This document shows, one piece after another, positions 1-9,555 of a stretch of 9,753 nt of DNA. Position 1 is the first letter of the stretch, and the number at the start of each line of letters is the position of its first letter. The stretch comes from an uncultured Bacteroidales bacterium (GTDB lineage Bacteria; Bacteroidota; Bacteroidia; Bacteroidales; UBA932): assembly GCA_945982095.1 (NCBI GenBank), contig CAMFRR010000019.1, positions 1 through 9,753 of the forward strand, read 5' to 3'. The position numbers were made by a program, and so were the translations under genes. The notes under the pieces are model-generated. The model did not search any database and was not told the origin of the DNA. It was given only the letters and a program-made list of their open reading frames with translations.

Positions 1-1
1 G

Positions 2-2133
<2,132 letters not shown>

Positions 2134-2141
2134 CTCAGCTT

Positions 2142-2372
2142 ATGATTCTCAAGGTCATATCAGCGAAACGCCTCATCGTGGAGAAAGAGGTTTCCAAGGC
2201 AAGTTTCCCTGGAAGCGAAGGTGCATTCACGGTGTTGCACAACCATGCCCCGCTGATTGCTGCCCTGTCCGAGGGCCGCATATGTTGGGATGGCAAGGAT
2301 GAGTATTGTGACATAAGTGGCGGTTTCGTGAAGGTGCTTGACAATACCATAACTGCAGTAGTGGAGGAATAG
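2142..2372 (+). CDS. atpC: F1Fo ATP synthase subunit epsilon, N-terminal domain only
   Basis: Part of the central stalk, joining gamma to the c-ring. With 76 residues it holds only the beta-sandwich domain: MILKVISAKRLIVEKEV, then FPGSEGAFTVLHNHAPLIAAL (about 22-42, matching the family's PG.EG.F.VL.NHAPL core), then a SGGFVKV strand near 59-65. The usual C-terminal two-helix domain, which brings most bacterial epsilon subunits to about 130-140 residues and can block rotation, is absent. The stop is followed at once by atpB, so this is not a frameshift or a truncated end. To my knowledge short epsilon subunits are usual in Bacteroidota. The start lies 8 bases after the atpD stop with no clear Shine-Dalgarno, suggesting coupling to atpD translation. 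Control by epsilon inhibition is therefore not expected. Confidence 0.95.
   Translation: MILKVISAKRLIVEKEVSKASFPGSEGAFTVLHNHAPLIAALSEGRICWDGKDEYCDISGGFVKVLDNTITAVVEE
2363..2367 (+). promoter_or_regulatory. Shine-Dalgarno sequence of atpB
   Basis: GGAGG lies inside the last codons of atpC, 7 bases before the atpB ATG at 2375. It is the only strong Shine-Dalgarno match among the gene starts in this window. It also encodes the C-terminal Glu-Glu region of epsilon, so part of the match may be chance. In this phylum the anti-Shine-Dalgarno end of 16S rRNA is thought to be mostly masked, so its effect is uncertain. Confidence 0.5.
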
Positions 2373-2374
2373 AC

Positions 2375-3427
2375 ATGCGTAAATGCTTGTTGCTCATATC
2401 ATTGCTTTTGGCTTTTGCCCTGCCCCCTGCCTTTGCTTCTTCCCATGGTGAGGCAGAGGAGGAATTTGATATGGCTGAGTTCCTCTTCGGTCATGTGGGC
2501 GATTCGTATGATTGGCACGTAACCACCATACGCGGTCATCACATCAGCATTCCGCTGCCTGTGATTGTGTTCGGAAAAATCAACGGTCCGGCGGTCTTTA
2601 TGTCCAACAAACTCTCACACGGCGAGATCTACAAGGGCTATTTCATTCCTGAAGAAGGCGAAAATGCCGGAAAGGTGGTGGAAGCGGATGCCGAAGGCAA
2701 TGAATTGAGGCCGATTGATATAAGCATCACCAAAAACGTCTTTGCTCTGATGGTGAATGCCGTGCTGCTTGTCTGGCTGATTCTGTCCTGTGCGGGCTGG
2801 TACAAGAAACATGATGTCCTGACTGAAGCCCCTACGGGAGTTGCCGGTCTGATGGAACCTGTGATAGAAATGATAGAGAATGATGTGGTAAAGCCAAATG
2901 TGGGGGATGAATACAGGCGTTTCAGCCCATACCTTCTGACCGTATTCTTCTTCATTCTCATAAACAACCTCATGGGCATAGTCCCATTCTTCCCGGGGGG
3001 AGCCAATGTCACAGGCAATATAGCCGTAACCCTTGTACTTGCCCTCTTTACCTTTGCAATGGTAAACCTTTTCGGCAACAAGCATTATTACAAGGAAGTG
3101 TTCTGGCCAGACGTACCTCTGTTCCTCAAGGCTATACCGATAATGCCACTGATTGAGTTCGTAGGCCTGTTTACCAAGCCTTTCTCACTTATGGTCAGGC
3201 TGTTCGCCAATATATTGGCAGGCCACCTTATGGTGCTCAGCATAGTTGCCATAGTTTTCATTACGGCCAAGATGGGCCCTGTACTGAACGGTTCCCTCAG
3301 CGCCGTTGCCGTAGCTTTCGGCGTTTTCATTGACTGTCTGGAGATACTTGTAGCATTCATTCAGGCTTATGTATTTACCACGCTCTCGGCCGTGTTCATA
3401 GGCATGGCTCACCCCAAACACCATTGA
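2375..3427 (+). CDS. atpB: F1Fo ATP synthase subunit a, with signal peptide and extended N terminus
   Basis: Membrane stator subunit that forms the two proton half-channels beside the c-ring. It has 350 residues against 271 in E. coli. The extra length is at the N terminus: a signal peptide (MRKC, a hydrophobic core, then AFASS, likely cut near residue 21-22) and about 95 polar residues expected on the periplasmic side. Membrane segments follow at about 120-141, 185-206, 214-234, 251-265, 270-298 and 308-345. The essential arginine is Arg275 in FSLMVRLFANILAGH, and Gln330 (AFIQAY) matches E. coli Gln252. His284 and Glu323 sit where E. coli has Glu219 and His245, the swapped arrangement also known from mitochondria. 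It begins 2 bases after the atpC stop, with a GGAGG upstream. No atpI-like gene comes before it. Confidence 0.97.
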   Translation: MRKCLLLISLLLAFALPPAFASSHGEAEEEFDMAEFLFGHVGDSYDWHVTTIRGHHISIPLPVIVFGKINGPAVFMSNKLSHGEIYKGYFIPEEGENAGKVVEADAEGNELRPIDISITKNVFALMVNAVLLVWLILSCAGWYKKHDVLTEAPTGVAGLMEPVIEMIENDVVKPNVGDEYRRFSPYLLTVFFFILINNLMGIVPFFPGGANVTGNIAVTLVLALFTFAMVNLFGNKHYYKEVFWPDVPLFLKAIPIMPLIEFVGLFTKPFSLMVRLFANILAGHLMVLSIVAIVFITAKMGPVLNGSLSAVAVAFGVFIDCLEILVAFIQAYVFTTLSAVFIGMAHPKHH

Positions 3428-3449
3428 TAATCACTAAATTACAAATATT
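3428..3449 (+). promoter_or_regulatory. A/T-rich leader before atpE without Shine-Dalgarno
   Basis: This 22-base spacer is almost entirely A and T, has no purine-rich Shine-Dalgarno, and carries A at -3, -6 and -12 from the atpE ATG. Unfolded leaders with A at such positions favour initiation in Bacteroidota. The c subunit is needed in many copies per complex, so a strong initiation site here would make sense. That reading is inferred; no promoter is visible. Confidence 0.4.
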
Positions 3450-3710
3450 ATGTTACTCTCAACTTCAATGATTCTTCAGGCTGCAGCAACTTCTGTTTTC
3501 GGCATAGTGGGCGCAGCTATTGGAGCCTCTATCGTAGCTATTGCTGCTGCCTACGGTATCGGCAAAATCGGTAAATCAGCAATGGAAAGCATAGCACGCC
3601 AGCCCGAAGCTGCCGGCGACATACGTAGCGCGATGCTTATCATCGGTGCCTTCGTAGAGGGTGTATGTCTCTTTGCTGTAGTAGTTTGTCTTCTTGCTCT
3701 CTTTAGATAA
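3450..3710 (+). CDS. atpE: F1Fo ATP synthase subunit c (proteolipid)
   Basis: Forms the rotor ring in the inner membrane; each copy carries one proton per turn. The protein has 86 residues and two membrane helices (about 13-40 and 57-85) joined by the conserved polar loop ARQPEA (RQPE at 50-53). The ion-binding carboxylate is Glu70 in GAFVEGVCLF. The first helix has the small-residue pattern needed for tight packing (Gly18, Gly21, Gly25). The Na+ ligands of the Ilyobacter tartaricus ring (Gln32 and Ser66 beside Glu65) correspond to Ile37 and Gly71 here, so proton coupling is predicted. The N terminus is slightly longer than in E. coli (79 residues). Its stop codon overlaps the atpF start in TAATG, which suggests translational coupling. 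Confidence 0.97.
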   Translation: MLLSTSMILQAAATSVFGIVGAAIGASIVAIAAAYGIGKIGKSAMESIARQPEAAGDIRSAMLIIGAFVEGVCLFAVVVCLLALFR

Positions 3711-4216
3711 TGGACCTTATCATCCCATCATCTGGCCTGCTGTTCTGGATGGTCTTGATCTTCGGCATTGTGTTCTTCATATTGGCGAAGTTCGGCTTTC
3801 CTGTGATCACCGCTATGATAGGGAAGAGGACATCCTATATCAATCAGTCGCTTGAGGACGCCCGCAAGGCCAAGGAAGAGCTTGAGGGCATGACGCAGAC
3901 CTGCAACAAGATGCTGGAGCAGACTTACAGGCAGCAGGCGGAAATTCTGGATCAGGCCCAGAAGACAGCCAATGAAATGCTTGAGAATGCCGTTCAGCAG
4001 GCCCGCAAGGAGTCGGACATGCTTATAGCTTCGGCCAAAGTGGAGATTCAGGCCCAGAAACAGGAGGCAATAAATGAAGTGCGCAACTCCATAGTTGACA
4101 TTGCCTTGGCTGCCTCGGCCAAGATCTTGCGCAGTCAATTGGAAGACAAGAACTTGCGTGACAGCATGATGGAGGCTGTGCTCCAGGAAGTTGACAATTG
4201 CAACAACAAGGTATAG
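3710..4216 (+). CDS. atpF: F1Fo ATP synthase subunit b
   Basis: Peripheral stalk subunit that holds the F1 head still against the turning rotor. It has 168 residues, close to the usual 156-170. One N-terminal membrane helix (about 9-28, rich in F, I, L and V) is followed by GFPVITAMIGKR, the typical b-subunit junction, then a long charged helix (about 42-140) rich in K, E, Q and A. This region should form the right-handed coiled coil of the b dimer, with the C terminus reaching delta. Only one b gene is present, so a homodimer is expected rather than the b/b' pair of phototrophs. The start overlaps the atpE stop by one base, with no Shine-Dalgarno, so re-initiation after atpE is the likely way it is translated. 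Confidence 0.96.
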   Translation: MDLIIPSSGLLFWMVLIFGIVFFILAKFGFPVITAMIGKRTSYINQSLEDARKAKEELEGMTQTCNKMLEQTYRQQAEILDQAQKTANEMLENAVQQARKESDMLIASAKVEIQAQKQEAINEVRNSIVDIALAASAKILRSQLEDKNLRDSMMEAVLQEVDNCNNKV

Positions 4217-4219
4217 GAC

Positions 4220-4777
4220 ATGAATTCGGGACTGATAGCAGCCAGATATGCCAAGGCTTTCCTCGCTCTTGTGAACAATCATGGGAGCGCGGATGCCGTA
4301 TATGCCCAATGCCGTACCATACTCAGCAGCATGGGAAAGTTGCCCAAGTTCCGTCTGGCCATCACCGATGCGAGAGCTGTGGCACTGGAGCAGAAATGTG
4401 AACTGCTGAGGGCGGCCGTAGCCCCTGAAGTTTTGTGCCGGGAACTGCTCAGCCTCCTGACCTTGATGCAGAAGAACGGACGCAGTGAATTCTACCGTCT
4501 CGTGCTGCTGGATTTCATAAATCTATACCGTCGTGAGAGGAATATCGTGATGGTGCAGCTGACGACAGCGGATGACAGCGTGGGAGATGTGGAGCGTATC
4601 GAGAAGCTGGTGGAATGCAAATATGGCAAGAAGGCTGTGGTGCGCCACAAGATAGACAGCTCCATTATAGGAGGATTCATATTGGAAAGCTGGGGATACC
4701 GGCTGGACGCATCCGTGCGCAGGAGTCTGGATGAGCTCAAGAAGGAACTTGCCCGTATCAACAGAAGATTAGTTTAG
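4220..4777 (+). CDS. atpH: F1Fo ATP synthase subunit delta
   Basis: Sits on top of F1 and connects alpha to the b stalk (equivalent to mitochondrial OSCP). It has 185 residues, usual for the family (about 177-185). The N-terminal helical domain opens with IAARYAKAFLALV (6-18), matching the family's ARRYAKALF start. The C-terminal domain ends with IDSSIIGGFILESWGYRLD (145-163) and VRRSLDELKKEL, matching the conserved GG-x(n)-D-x-S-x(3)-L delta signature. It is less conserved than its neighbours, as usual for delta. The start lies 3 bases after the atpF stop, with a weak AAGG about 9 bases upstream. It ends 6 bases before atpA. Confidence 0.94.
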   Translation: MNSGLIAARYAKAFLALVNNHGSADAVYAQCRTILSSMGKLPKFRLAITDARAVALEQKCELLRAAVAPEVLCRELLSLLTLMQKNGRSEFYRLVLLDFINLYRRERNIVMVQLTTADDSVGDVERIEKLVECKYGKKAVVRHKIDSSIIGGFILESWGYRLDASVRRSLDELKKELARINRRLV

Positions 4778-4783
4778 ACTATT

Positions 4784-6370
4784 ATGGCAGAAAATATTAA
4801 AGCAAGCGAGATTTCAAGAGTCCTGCTCAAGGAACTTGAAGATATCAACATTGCTGCACAGCTCGAAGAGGTGGGCCAGGTGCTGCAGATTTCGGACGGT
4901 GTGGCCAGGGTTTACGGCCTGGCAGCCGTGCAGGCCGGTGAGCTTCTGAAGTTCGAGTGTGGAGTGATGGGCGTGGCAATGAATCTCGAAATAGACAATG
5001 TCGGTGTTGTGCTTCTTGGCTCGGATGAGCATGTGAAAGAAGGACAGAAGGTGATACGCACAGGGCGCATTGCGTCCATCCCGGTGGGAGAAGGATTGGT
5101 GGGCAGGGTAGTGGACCCTCTCGGTAATCCTCTGGACGGCATGGGGCCTGTGACCGGAGAGACATTGGATATGCCTTTGGAGCGTAAGGCTCCCGGAGTT
5201 ATCTTCCGCGAACCCGTCACTGAGCCTCTTCAGACCGGACTCAAGGCCATTGATGCCATGATTCCTATAGGACGTGGTCAACGCGAGCTCATCATTGGCG
5301 ACAGGCAGACAGGCAAGACGGCCATTGCCATAGATACCATAATCAATCAAAGGGCAAATTTCGAGGCCGGAAAGCCTGTGTATTGCATATATGTAGCCAT
5401 AGGCCAGAAAGGTTCCACTGTCGCAAATATAGTAAGGACCCTCAGGGACAAAGGCGCGATGGATTATACCATAGTGGTTTCTGCCACGGCGGCCGATCCT
5501 GCAGCCCTCCAATATTATGCTGCTTTCTCAGGAGCTGCCATAGGCGAGTATTTCCGCGATACGGGAAGACATGCCCTTGTGGTTTATGATGACCTTTCAA
5601 AACAGGCCGTTTCGTACCGCGAGGTTTCGCTTATCTTGAGGCGCCCTTCGGGACGTGAAGCATATCCTGGCGATATATTTTACCTGCACAGCCGTCTTTT
5701 GGAACGCTCTGCCAAGATTATTGCCCAGGATGAGGTTGCCTGCCAGATGAACGACCTGCCGGAATGCCTCAAGACCAGGGTCAAGGGCGGCGGTTCACTC
5801 ACGGCTCTGCCTATTATTGAAACACAGGCCGGTGACGTTTCGGCCTATATACCTACCAACGTCATTTCCATTACAGACGGTCAGATATTCCTGGATTCCA
5901 ACCTCTTCAACCAGGGCACAAGGCCTGCCGTCAACGTGGGAATCTCAGTTTCGCGTGTGGGTGGCGCGGCTCAGGTGAAATCCATGAAGAAAGTTGCCGG
6001 AACCCTAAAGATGGATCAGGCACAATATCGTGAACTTGAGGCATTTACAAAGTTTAGTTCGGATATGGATCCTGTGACCAAGGCAACCATAGACAAGGGG
6101 CGCAAGAACAACGTCCTTCTTGTACAAAAGCAATATGCCCCTATGCCTGTAGGCGAGCAGGTGGCAATACTTTATTGTGGAACAAACGCCTTGATGAAGG
6201 AATTGAGCCTCGAACAGATTCCGCTCTTCCAGGAAAAATTCCTCGACCGCATGCGCCAGCTCCATCGTGCTGATGTCTTGGACAAGCTTCAAGGCGGCAA
6301 GATTGATGCTGATGTGGAAGCTGCCATACGCAAGGAAGCAGCAGCTGTAGTACAGTCCCTGAACAGTTAG
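4784..6370 (+). CDS. atpA: F1Fo ATP synthase subunit alpha
   Basis: Non-catalytic nucleotide-binding subunit of the F1 hexamer; it supplies the arginine finger to the beta active sites. The protein has 528 residues (513 in E. coli). Visible motifs are the N-terminal helix and barrel (about 1-100, with [16 protein letters not shown]), Walker A GDRQTGKT (172-179), AIGQKGSTV with Gln208 where beta has its catalytic Glu, Walker-B-like [12 protein letters not shown] (263-274), and [11 protein letters not shown] with arginine finger Arg391. About 7 residues more than in E. coli lie between LLER and GSLTAL (309-337, including [10 protein letters not shown]). The start lies 6 bases after atpH, with no Shine-Dalgarno. 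The C-terminal helical domain is complete. Confidence 0.98.
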   Translation: MAENIKASEISRVLLKELEDINIAAQLEEVGQVLQISDGVARVYGLAAVQAGELLKFECGVMGVAMNLEIDNVGVVLLGSDEHVKEGQKVIRTGRIASIPVGEGLVGRVVDPLGNPLDGMGPVTGETLDMPLERKAPGVIFREPVTEPLQTGLKAIDAMIPIGRGQRELIIGDRQTGKTAIAIDTIINQRANFEAGKPVYCIYVAIGQKGSTVANIVRTLRDKGAMDYTIVVSATAADPAALQYYAAFSGAAIGEYFRDTGRHALVVYDDLSKQAVSYREVSLILRRPSGREAYPGDIFYLHSRLLERSAKIIAQDEVACQMNDLPECLKTRVKGGGSLTALPIIETQAGDVSAYIPTNVISITDGQIFLDSNLFNQGTRPAVNVGISVSRVGGAAQVKSMKKVAGTLKMDQAQYRELEAFTKFSSDMDPVTKATIDKGRKNNVLLVQKQYAPMPVGEQVAILYCGTNALMKELSLEQIPLFQEKFLDRMRQLHRADVLDKLQGGKIDADVEAAIRKEAAAVVQSLNS

Positions 6371-6382
6371 AATCTCTGCAAT

Positions 6383-7240
6383 ATGGCATCTCTGAAGGAA
6401 ATACGAGGGCGGCTTGTCTCCATAAAAGGCACCCTGAAAATTACGTCGGCCATGAGGCTTATCTCAGCGGCCAAGATGCGCAGCGCACAGAATGCCATAG
6501 GCAATATGGACCCATACAGGAAGGGTCTGCGGGATATAATGCTTTCGCTGCCTCGCAGCGGTGCCTGCGAAAAGATAATCAAGCCATATGTCACAGAGGG
6601 CAAAGGCGGTGGAACCGCAGTGCTTCTGGTGACTTCCAACCAGTCTCTCTGCGGCTCTTTCAATGTGAACCTCGTGAAGGCGTTCGAAAGGATGGAGCTT
6701 ACGAAGGACAATACAACAGTATATGCCATAGGCCGTTATGGCTTCAGACACTTGCAAAGGGAGGGCTATGTTTGCGTGGATCTTTGCCATCTGTCGGCCC
6801 ATGCCGACTATGACTCTTCCGTGGCCTTGTCCAAAGAGCTGGTGGAAGGATTCATGTCTGGGCGTTTTTCCAAGGTCTTCATGCTCTACCCTCATTTCAA
6901 GAATGCCGTGTCTCAGCCCGTGACCCTGGAGAATTATCTCCCTATGGATGCAGGCTTCTTGGGGGCCGATGCGGATGAAGAGATGGATTACATCGTGGAA
7001 CCTTCCCCCGAGCATATGCTGGAGACACTTTTGCCCATGGTGTTGAGGCTTACTCTGCACACTATGCTGCTCGACAGTACGGTCGCAGAACACGCGGCCC
7101 GCAGCATGGCCATGCAGACGGCTTCTGAAAATGCTGAGGATTTGATACAGGAACTGTCTTTACAGTATAATAAATTACGTCAACAGGCCATTACAAGTGA
7201 AATTCTTGATCTTTTAGGCGGTCAAACCAATAATAATTAG
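6383..7240 (+). CDS. atpG: F1Fo ATP synthase subunit gamma
   Basis: Central shaft of the rotor; it transmits c-ring rotation to the beta subunits. It has 285 residues, the usual length. The N-terminal helix MASLKEIRGRLVSIKGTLKIT, then AMRLISAAKMRSAQ (23-36), is strongly conserved. SNQSLCGSFN (85-94) matches the family's DRGLCGGLN segment of the globular domain. The C-terminal helix holds EHAARSMAMQTASENAEDLI (236-255) and ends in AITSEILDLLGG, close to the gamma signature ITxE..(D/E)..xGA but with Gly280 in place of the usual alanine. I see no long inserted regulatory loop like the redox loop of chloroplast gamma. It begins 12 bases after atpA and is the last ATP synthase gene; no terminator follows it. 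Confidence 0.97.
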   Translation: MASLKEIRGRLVSIKGTLKITSAMRLISAAKMRSAQNAIGNMDPYRKGLRDIMLSLPRSGACEKIIKPYVTEGKGGGTAVLLVTSNQSLCGSFNVNLVKAFERMELTKDNTTVYAIGRYGFRHLQREGYVCVDLCHLSAHADYDSSVALSKELVEGFMSGRFSKVFMLYPHFKNAVSQPVTLENYLPMDAGFLGADADEEMDYIVEPSPEHMLETLLPMVLRLTLHTMLLDSTVAEHAARSMAMQTASENAEDLIQELSLQYNKLRQQAITSEILDLLGGQTNNN

Positions 7241-7267
7241 TATATTTAAGGCTGGAAAATCAAAAAA

Positions 7268-8542
7268 ATGTCTAACAATATGTCAAACAAGAAAGTAAAC
7301 TATGTTGCGTTGGTGACCATGTGTTTCATCTTCGCAATGATTTCCTTCGTTACCAACATGGCCGCCCCGTTCGGTAACATATGGAAGGGCCAGTATGAGT
7401 GGGCTGCAATGATGGGCAATATGATGAACTTTGCTGCTTATCTGTTCATGGGTATTCCTGCAGGCATGATGCTGCAGAGGATAGGTTACAAGAAGACCAC
7501 TCTCATTGCCCTTGCTCTCGGTTTCGTAGGCGTATTCGTACAGTGGCTCTCAAGCCGCAGCTTTGTAGCTGATGCTGCAATCTATGTGTACCTGCTGGGT
7601 GCATTCATTTGCGGTTTCTGCGTATGTATGCTCAACACAGTTGTTAACCCTATGCTCAACCTTCTCGGTGGCGGTGGCAACAAAGGCAACCAGTTCATAC
7701 AGATAGGCGGTACCCTCAACTCCCTTACAGGTACCCTCACTCCGCTGCTCGTAGGTGCCCTTATAGGAACAGTAACAGCCCAGACTTCAATGCTTGACGT
7801 GGCTCCGCTTCTGTTCATCGCAATGGGTGTATTTGCTTTGGCATTCATCATCATAAGCTTCGTGGCAATCCCTGAGCCTGCAGCAGAGCGCAAATCCGTA
7901 AAATATGAGAAGAGCGCGCTCAGCTTCCGTCACTGCCTGCTTGGCGTTATCGCTATCTTCTTCTATGTGGGCATAGAGGTAGGCATCCCAGCCGAGCTCA
8001 ACTTCTATCTTACAGACCTTCCTGGAGCCGGCGTTGCCGTAGCTGGAGCCGTAGTTGCCGTATATTGGCTGCTTATGATGGTGGGCCGTGCAGCAAGCGC
8101 TGCAATCAGCGGCAAAGTGAGCACAAAGACACAGATAGCCACAGTATCTGCAGTTGCCATCATTCTCATCGTAGTCGGCATTTTCCTTCCAAAAGACATT
8201 ATGGTGAATATGCCTTCATATAGCGTAAATGGTGGTTTCGCACTTGTAAATGTGCCGGTATCTTCACTGCTTTTCGTCCTTTGCGGTCTCTGCACTTCAG
8301 TAATGTGGGGCGGCATATTCAACCTCTCGGTTGAGGGCCTCGGCAAATACACTGAGCAGGCTTCAGGTCTCTTCATGACCATGGTTGTGGGCGGTGGCGT
8401 AATGCCTCTGATTCAGCACAGCATCTCTACAAAGATTGATGCCATGACAAGCTACTGGTTGGTAGTTGCCATGCTTGCCTACATTCTTTTCTATGCTCTC
8501 CTCGGAAGCAAGAATGTGAATAAGGACATCAAGGTTGACTAA
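7268..8542 (+). CDS. MFS sugar transporter, FucP/GluP (FGHS) family
   Basis: Inner-membrane sugar importer of 424 residues with about 12 hydrophobic helices in two halves and a central loop near 200-220. The match to E. coli FucP is recognisable: FMGIPAGMMLQRIGYKK (60-76) against FucP IPIPAGILMKKLSYKA; LNTVVNP (122-128) against LETAANP; and IFNLSVEGLGKYTEQASGLFMTM (350-372) against the IFSLGIKNLG segment. Counting from shared prolines, FucP Asp46 corresponds to Asn30 and Glu135 to Asn123, so both proton-carrying residues are replaced; FucP Asn162 is kept (Asn151) but Gln159 is glycine. A kinase gene follows, pointing to glucose or another free hexose. The start is taken as the ATG at 7268; one at 7280 (MSNKK) is also possible. 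It lies 27 bases after atpG. Confidence 0.88.
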   Translation: MSNNMSNKKVNYVALVTMCFIFAMISFVTNMAAPFGNIWKGQYEWAAMMGNMMNFAAYLFMGIPAGMMLQRIGYKKTTLIALALGFVGVFVQWLSSRSFVADAAIYVYLLGAFICGFCVCMLNTVVNPMLNLLGGGGNKGNQFIQIGGTLNSLTGTLTPLLVGALIGTVTAQTSMLDVAPLLFIAMGVFALAFIIISFVAIPEPAAERKSVKYEKSALSFRHCLLGVIAIFFYVGIEVGIPAELNFYLTDLPGAGVAVAGAVVAVYWLLMMVGRAASAAISGKVSTKTQIATVSAVAIILIVVGIFLPKDIMVNMPSYSVNGGFALVNVPVSSLLFVLCGLCTSVMWGGIFNLSVEGLGKYTEQASGLFMTMVVGGGVMPLIQHSISTKIDAMTSYWLVVAMLAYILFYALLGSKNVNKDIKVD

Positions 8543-8567
8543 ACAAACTAACTTTATATAAACTGTT

Positions 8568-9527
8568 ATGGATAAAAAATACGTTGTAGGTGTCGATATA
8601 GGTGGCACAACCTCAAAAATCGGCGTTGTCGACATGCGTGGCGATGTGCTTTCGCAGAGTGTAATTAAGACTGAAACCACTGTTACAGCTGTCGAGTTCA
8701 TCAAAATGTTGGCTGATGCAATCAAACAGAACATCGTAAAAGCCGGTGTTGAAGGTCAGGTACGCGGCGTGGGAGTAGGTGCTCCTAACGGCAATTACTA
8801 CACAGGATGCATCGCTTTTGCACCGAACTTGGGCTGGGCTGCCCATGAGTCTGTAGAGTTCTCAAAACTCTTGAGCGAGGAACTTGACGGTATGCCTGTA
8901 TCCCTCACCAATGACGCCAATGCGGCAGCTGTGGGTGAGATGACTTATGGCATTGCAAAAGGCATGAAACATTTCATCATGATTACTCTTGGAACAGGTG
9001 TAGGCTCAGGCATTGTAATCAATGGAGAGGTACTCTATGGTTCTGACGGTTTCGCCGGTGAGCTCGGACACACTTGCGCAGTACGTCACAACGGCCGTCT
9101 TTGCGGTTGCGGCAAGACAGGATGTCTTGAGGCCTATTGCTCAGCTACAGGTGTGGCCCGTACAGCACGCGAGTGGTTGGACAGCAGCACAGAGCCTTCT
9201 CTTCTGCGCCAGCTCAACGCCATCACCTCTAAGGATGTTTATGATGCTGCAAAACAGGGCGATGCACTTGCACTGAGAATCTTTGATTTCACCGGCCGTA
9301 TCCTTGGCGAGAAGTTGGCTGATTTCATCCAGTTCAGCGCTCCTGAGGCTGTCGTTCTCTTCGGCGGTCTGGCCCGCAGCCGCGAATTCCTTGAGGCTCC
9401 TATACTCAAAGCCATGAACGACAATGTCCTTCCTTTGTGGAAAGGCAAAGTTGAGCTTCTCTTCTCTTCATTGAAAGAGTCTGATGCCGCCATTCTCGGC
9501 GCTTCTGCCCTTGCATGGGAACTGTAA
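8568..9527 (+). CDS. ROK-family sugar kinase, probable glucokinase
   Basis: Likely cytoplasmic ATP-dependent kinase that phosphorylates an imported hexose at C6. The 319 residues match the usual ROK kinase length. Motifs in order: phosphate loop DIGGTTSK (10-17); APNLGW (85-90) of the sugar site; NDANAA with catalytic base Asp116 (115-120); second phosphate loop LGTGVGSG (141-148); GELGH (164-168) with Glu165 and zinc ligand His168; the zinc motif CGCGKTGCLE (179-188) with Cys179, Cys181, Cys186 and sugar-binding Glu188; and the adenosine-site pair Gly266-Gly267. There is no N-terminal helix-turn-helix, so it is a kinase rather than a NagC/XylR-type repressor. Glucose is the best guess given the transporter and galM beside it, but N-acetylglucosamine, mannose or fructose are possible. 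It starts 25 bases after the transporter, so the two probably share a transcript. Confidence 0.9.
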   Translation: MDKKYVVGVDIGGTTSKIGVVDMRGDVLSQSVIKTETTVTAVEFIKMLADAIKQNIVKAGVEGQVRGVGVGAPNGNYYTGCIAFAPNLGWAAHESVEFSKLLSEELDGMPVSLTNDANAAAVGEMTYGIAKGMKHFIMITLGTGVGSGIVINGEVLYGSDGFAGELGHTCAVRHNGRLCGCGKTGCLEAYCSATGVARTAREWLDSSTEPSLLRQLNAITSKDVYDAAKQGDALALRIFDFTGRILGEKLADFIQFSAPEAVVLFGGLARSREFLEAPILKAMNDNVLPLWKGKVELLFSSLKESDAAILGASALAWEL

Positions 9528-9555
9528 GCCTCAACTGCAACAACAAACTAATCCC

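Noticed and set aside
3728..4309. Open frame of 193 codons on the - strand, antisense to atpF and the start of atpH
   Set aside because: The hydrophobic pattern is the mirror of the Lys/Glu/Gln-rich coiled coil of atpF; no recognisable domain or initiation site.
4814..5512. Open frame of 232 codons on the - strand, antisense to atpA
   Set aside because: It lies wholly inside atpA, a certain gene. Its translation is rich in His, Cys, Arg and Gly with no family resemblance, as expected for an antisense shadow of a codon-biased gene.
6464..7093. Open frame of 209 codons on the - strand, antisense to atpG
   Set aside because: Fully covered by atpG; composition is His-rich and unlike a folded protein family.
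7142..7171. TTGATA and TATAAT with an 18-base spacer inside the end of atpG, resembling an E. coli sigma-70 promoter
   Set aside because: Bacteroidota primary sigma factors use TTTG and TAnnTTTG, and the bases encode the conserved C-terminal helix of gamma (ordinary codons for Leu-Ile-Gln and Tyr-Asn), so chance is the simpler explanation.
7268..7288. Imperfect tandem repeat ATGTCTAACAAT / ATGTCAAACAAG at the transporter start
   Set aside because: Too short to be more than chance or a local duplication; its only consequence is an ambiguous start (7268 or 7280).
8549..8556. TAACTTTA before the kinase gene as a phylum-type -7 box
   Set aside because: One base off TAnnTTTG, and the only nearby TTG (8535-8537) is too close (about 11 bases) to act as the upstream element. 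The short gap fits co-transcription with the transporter better.
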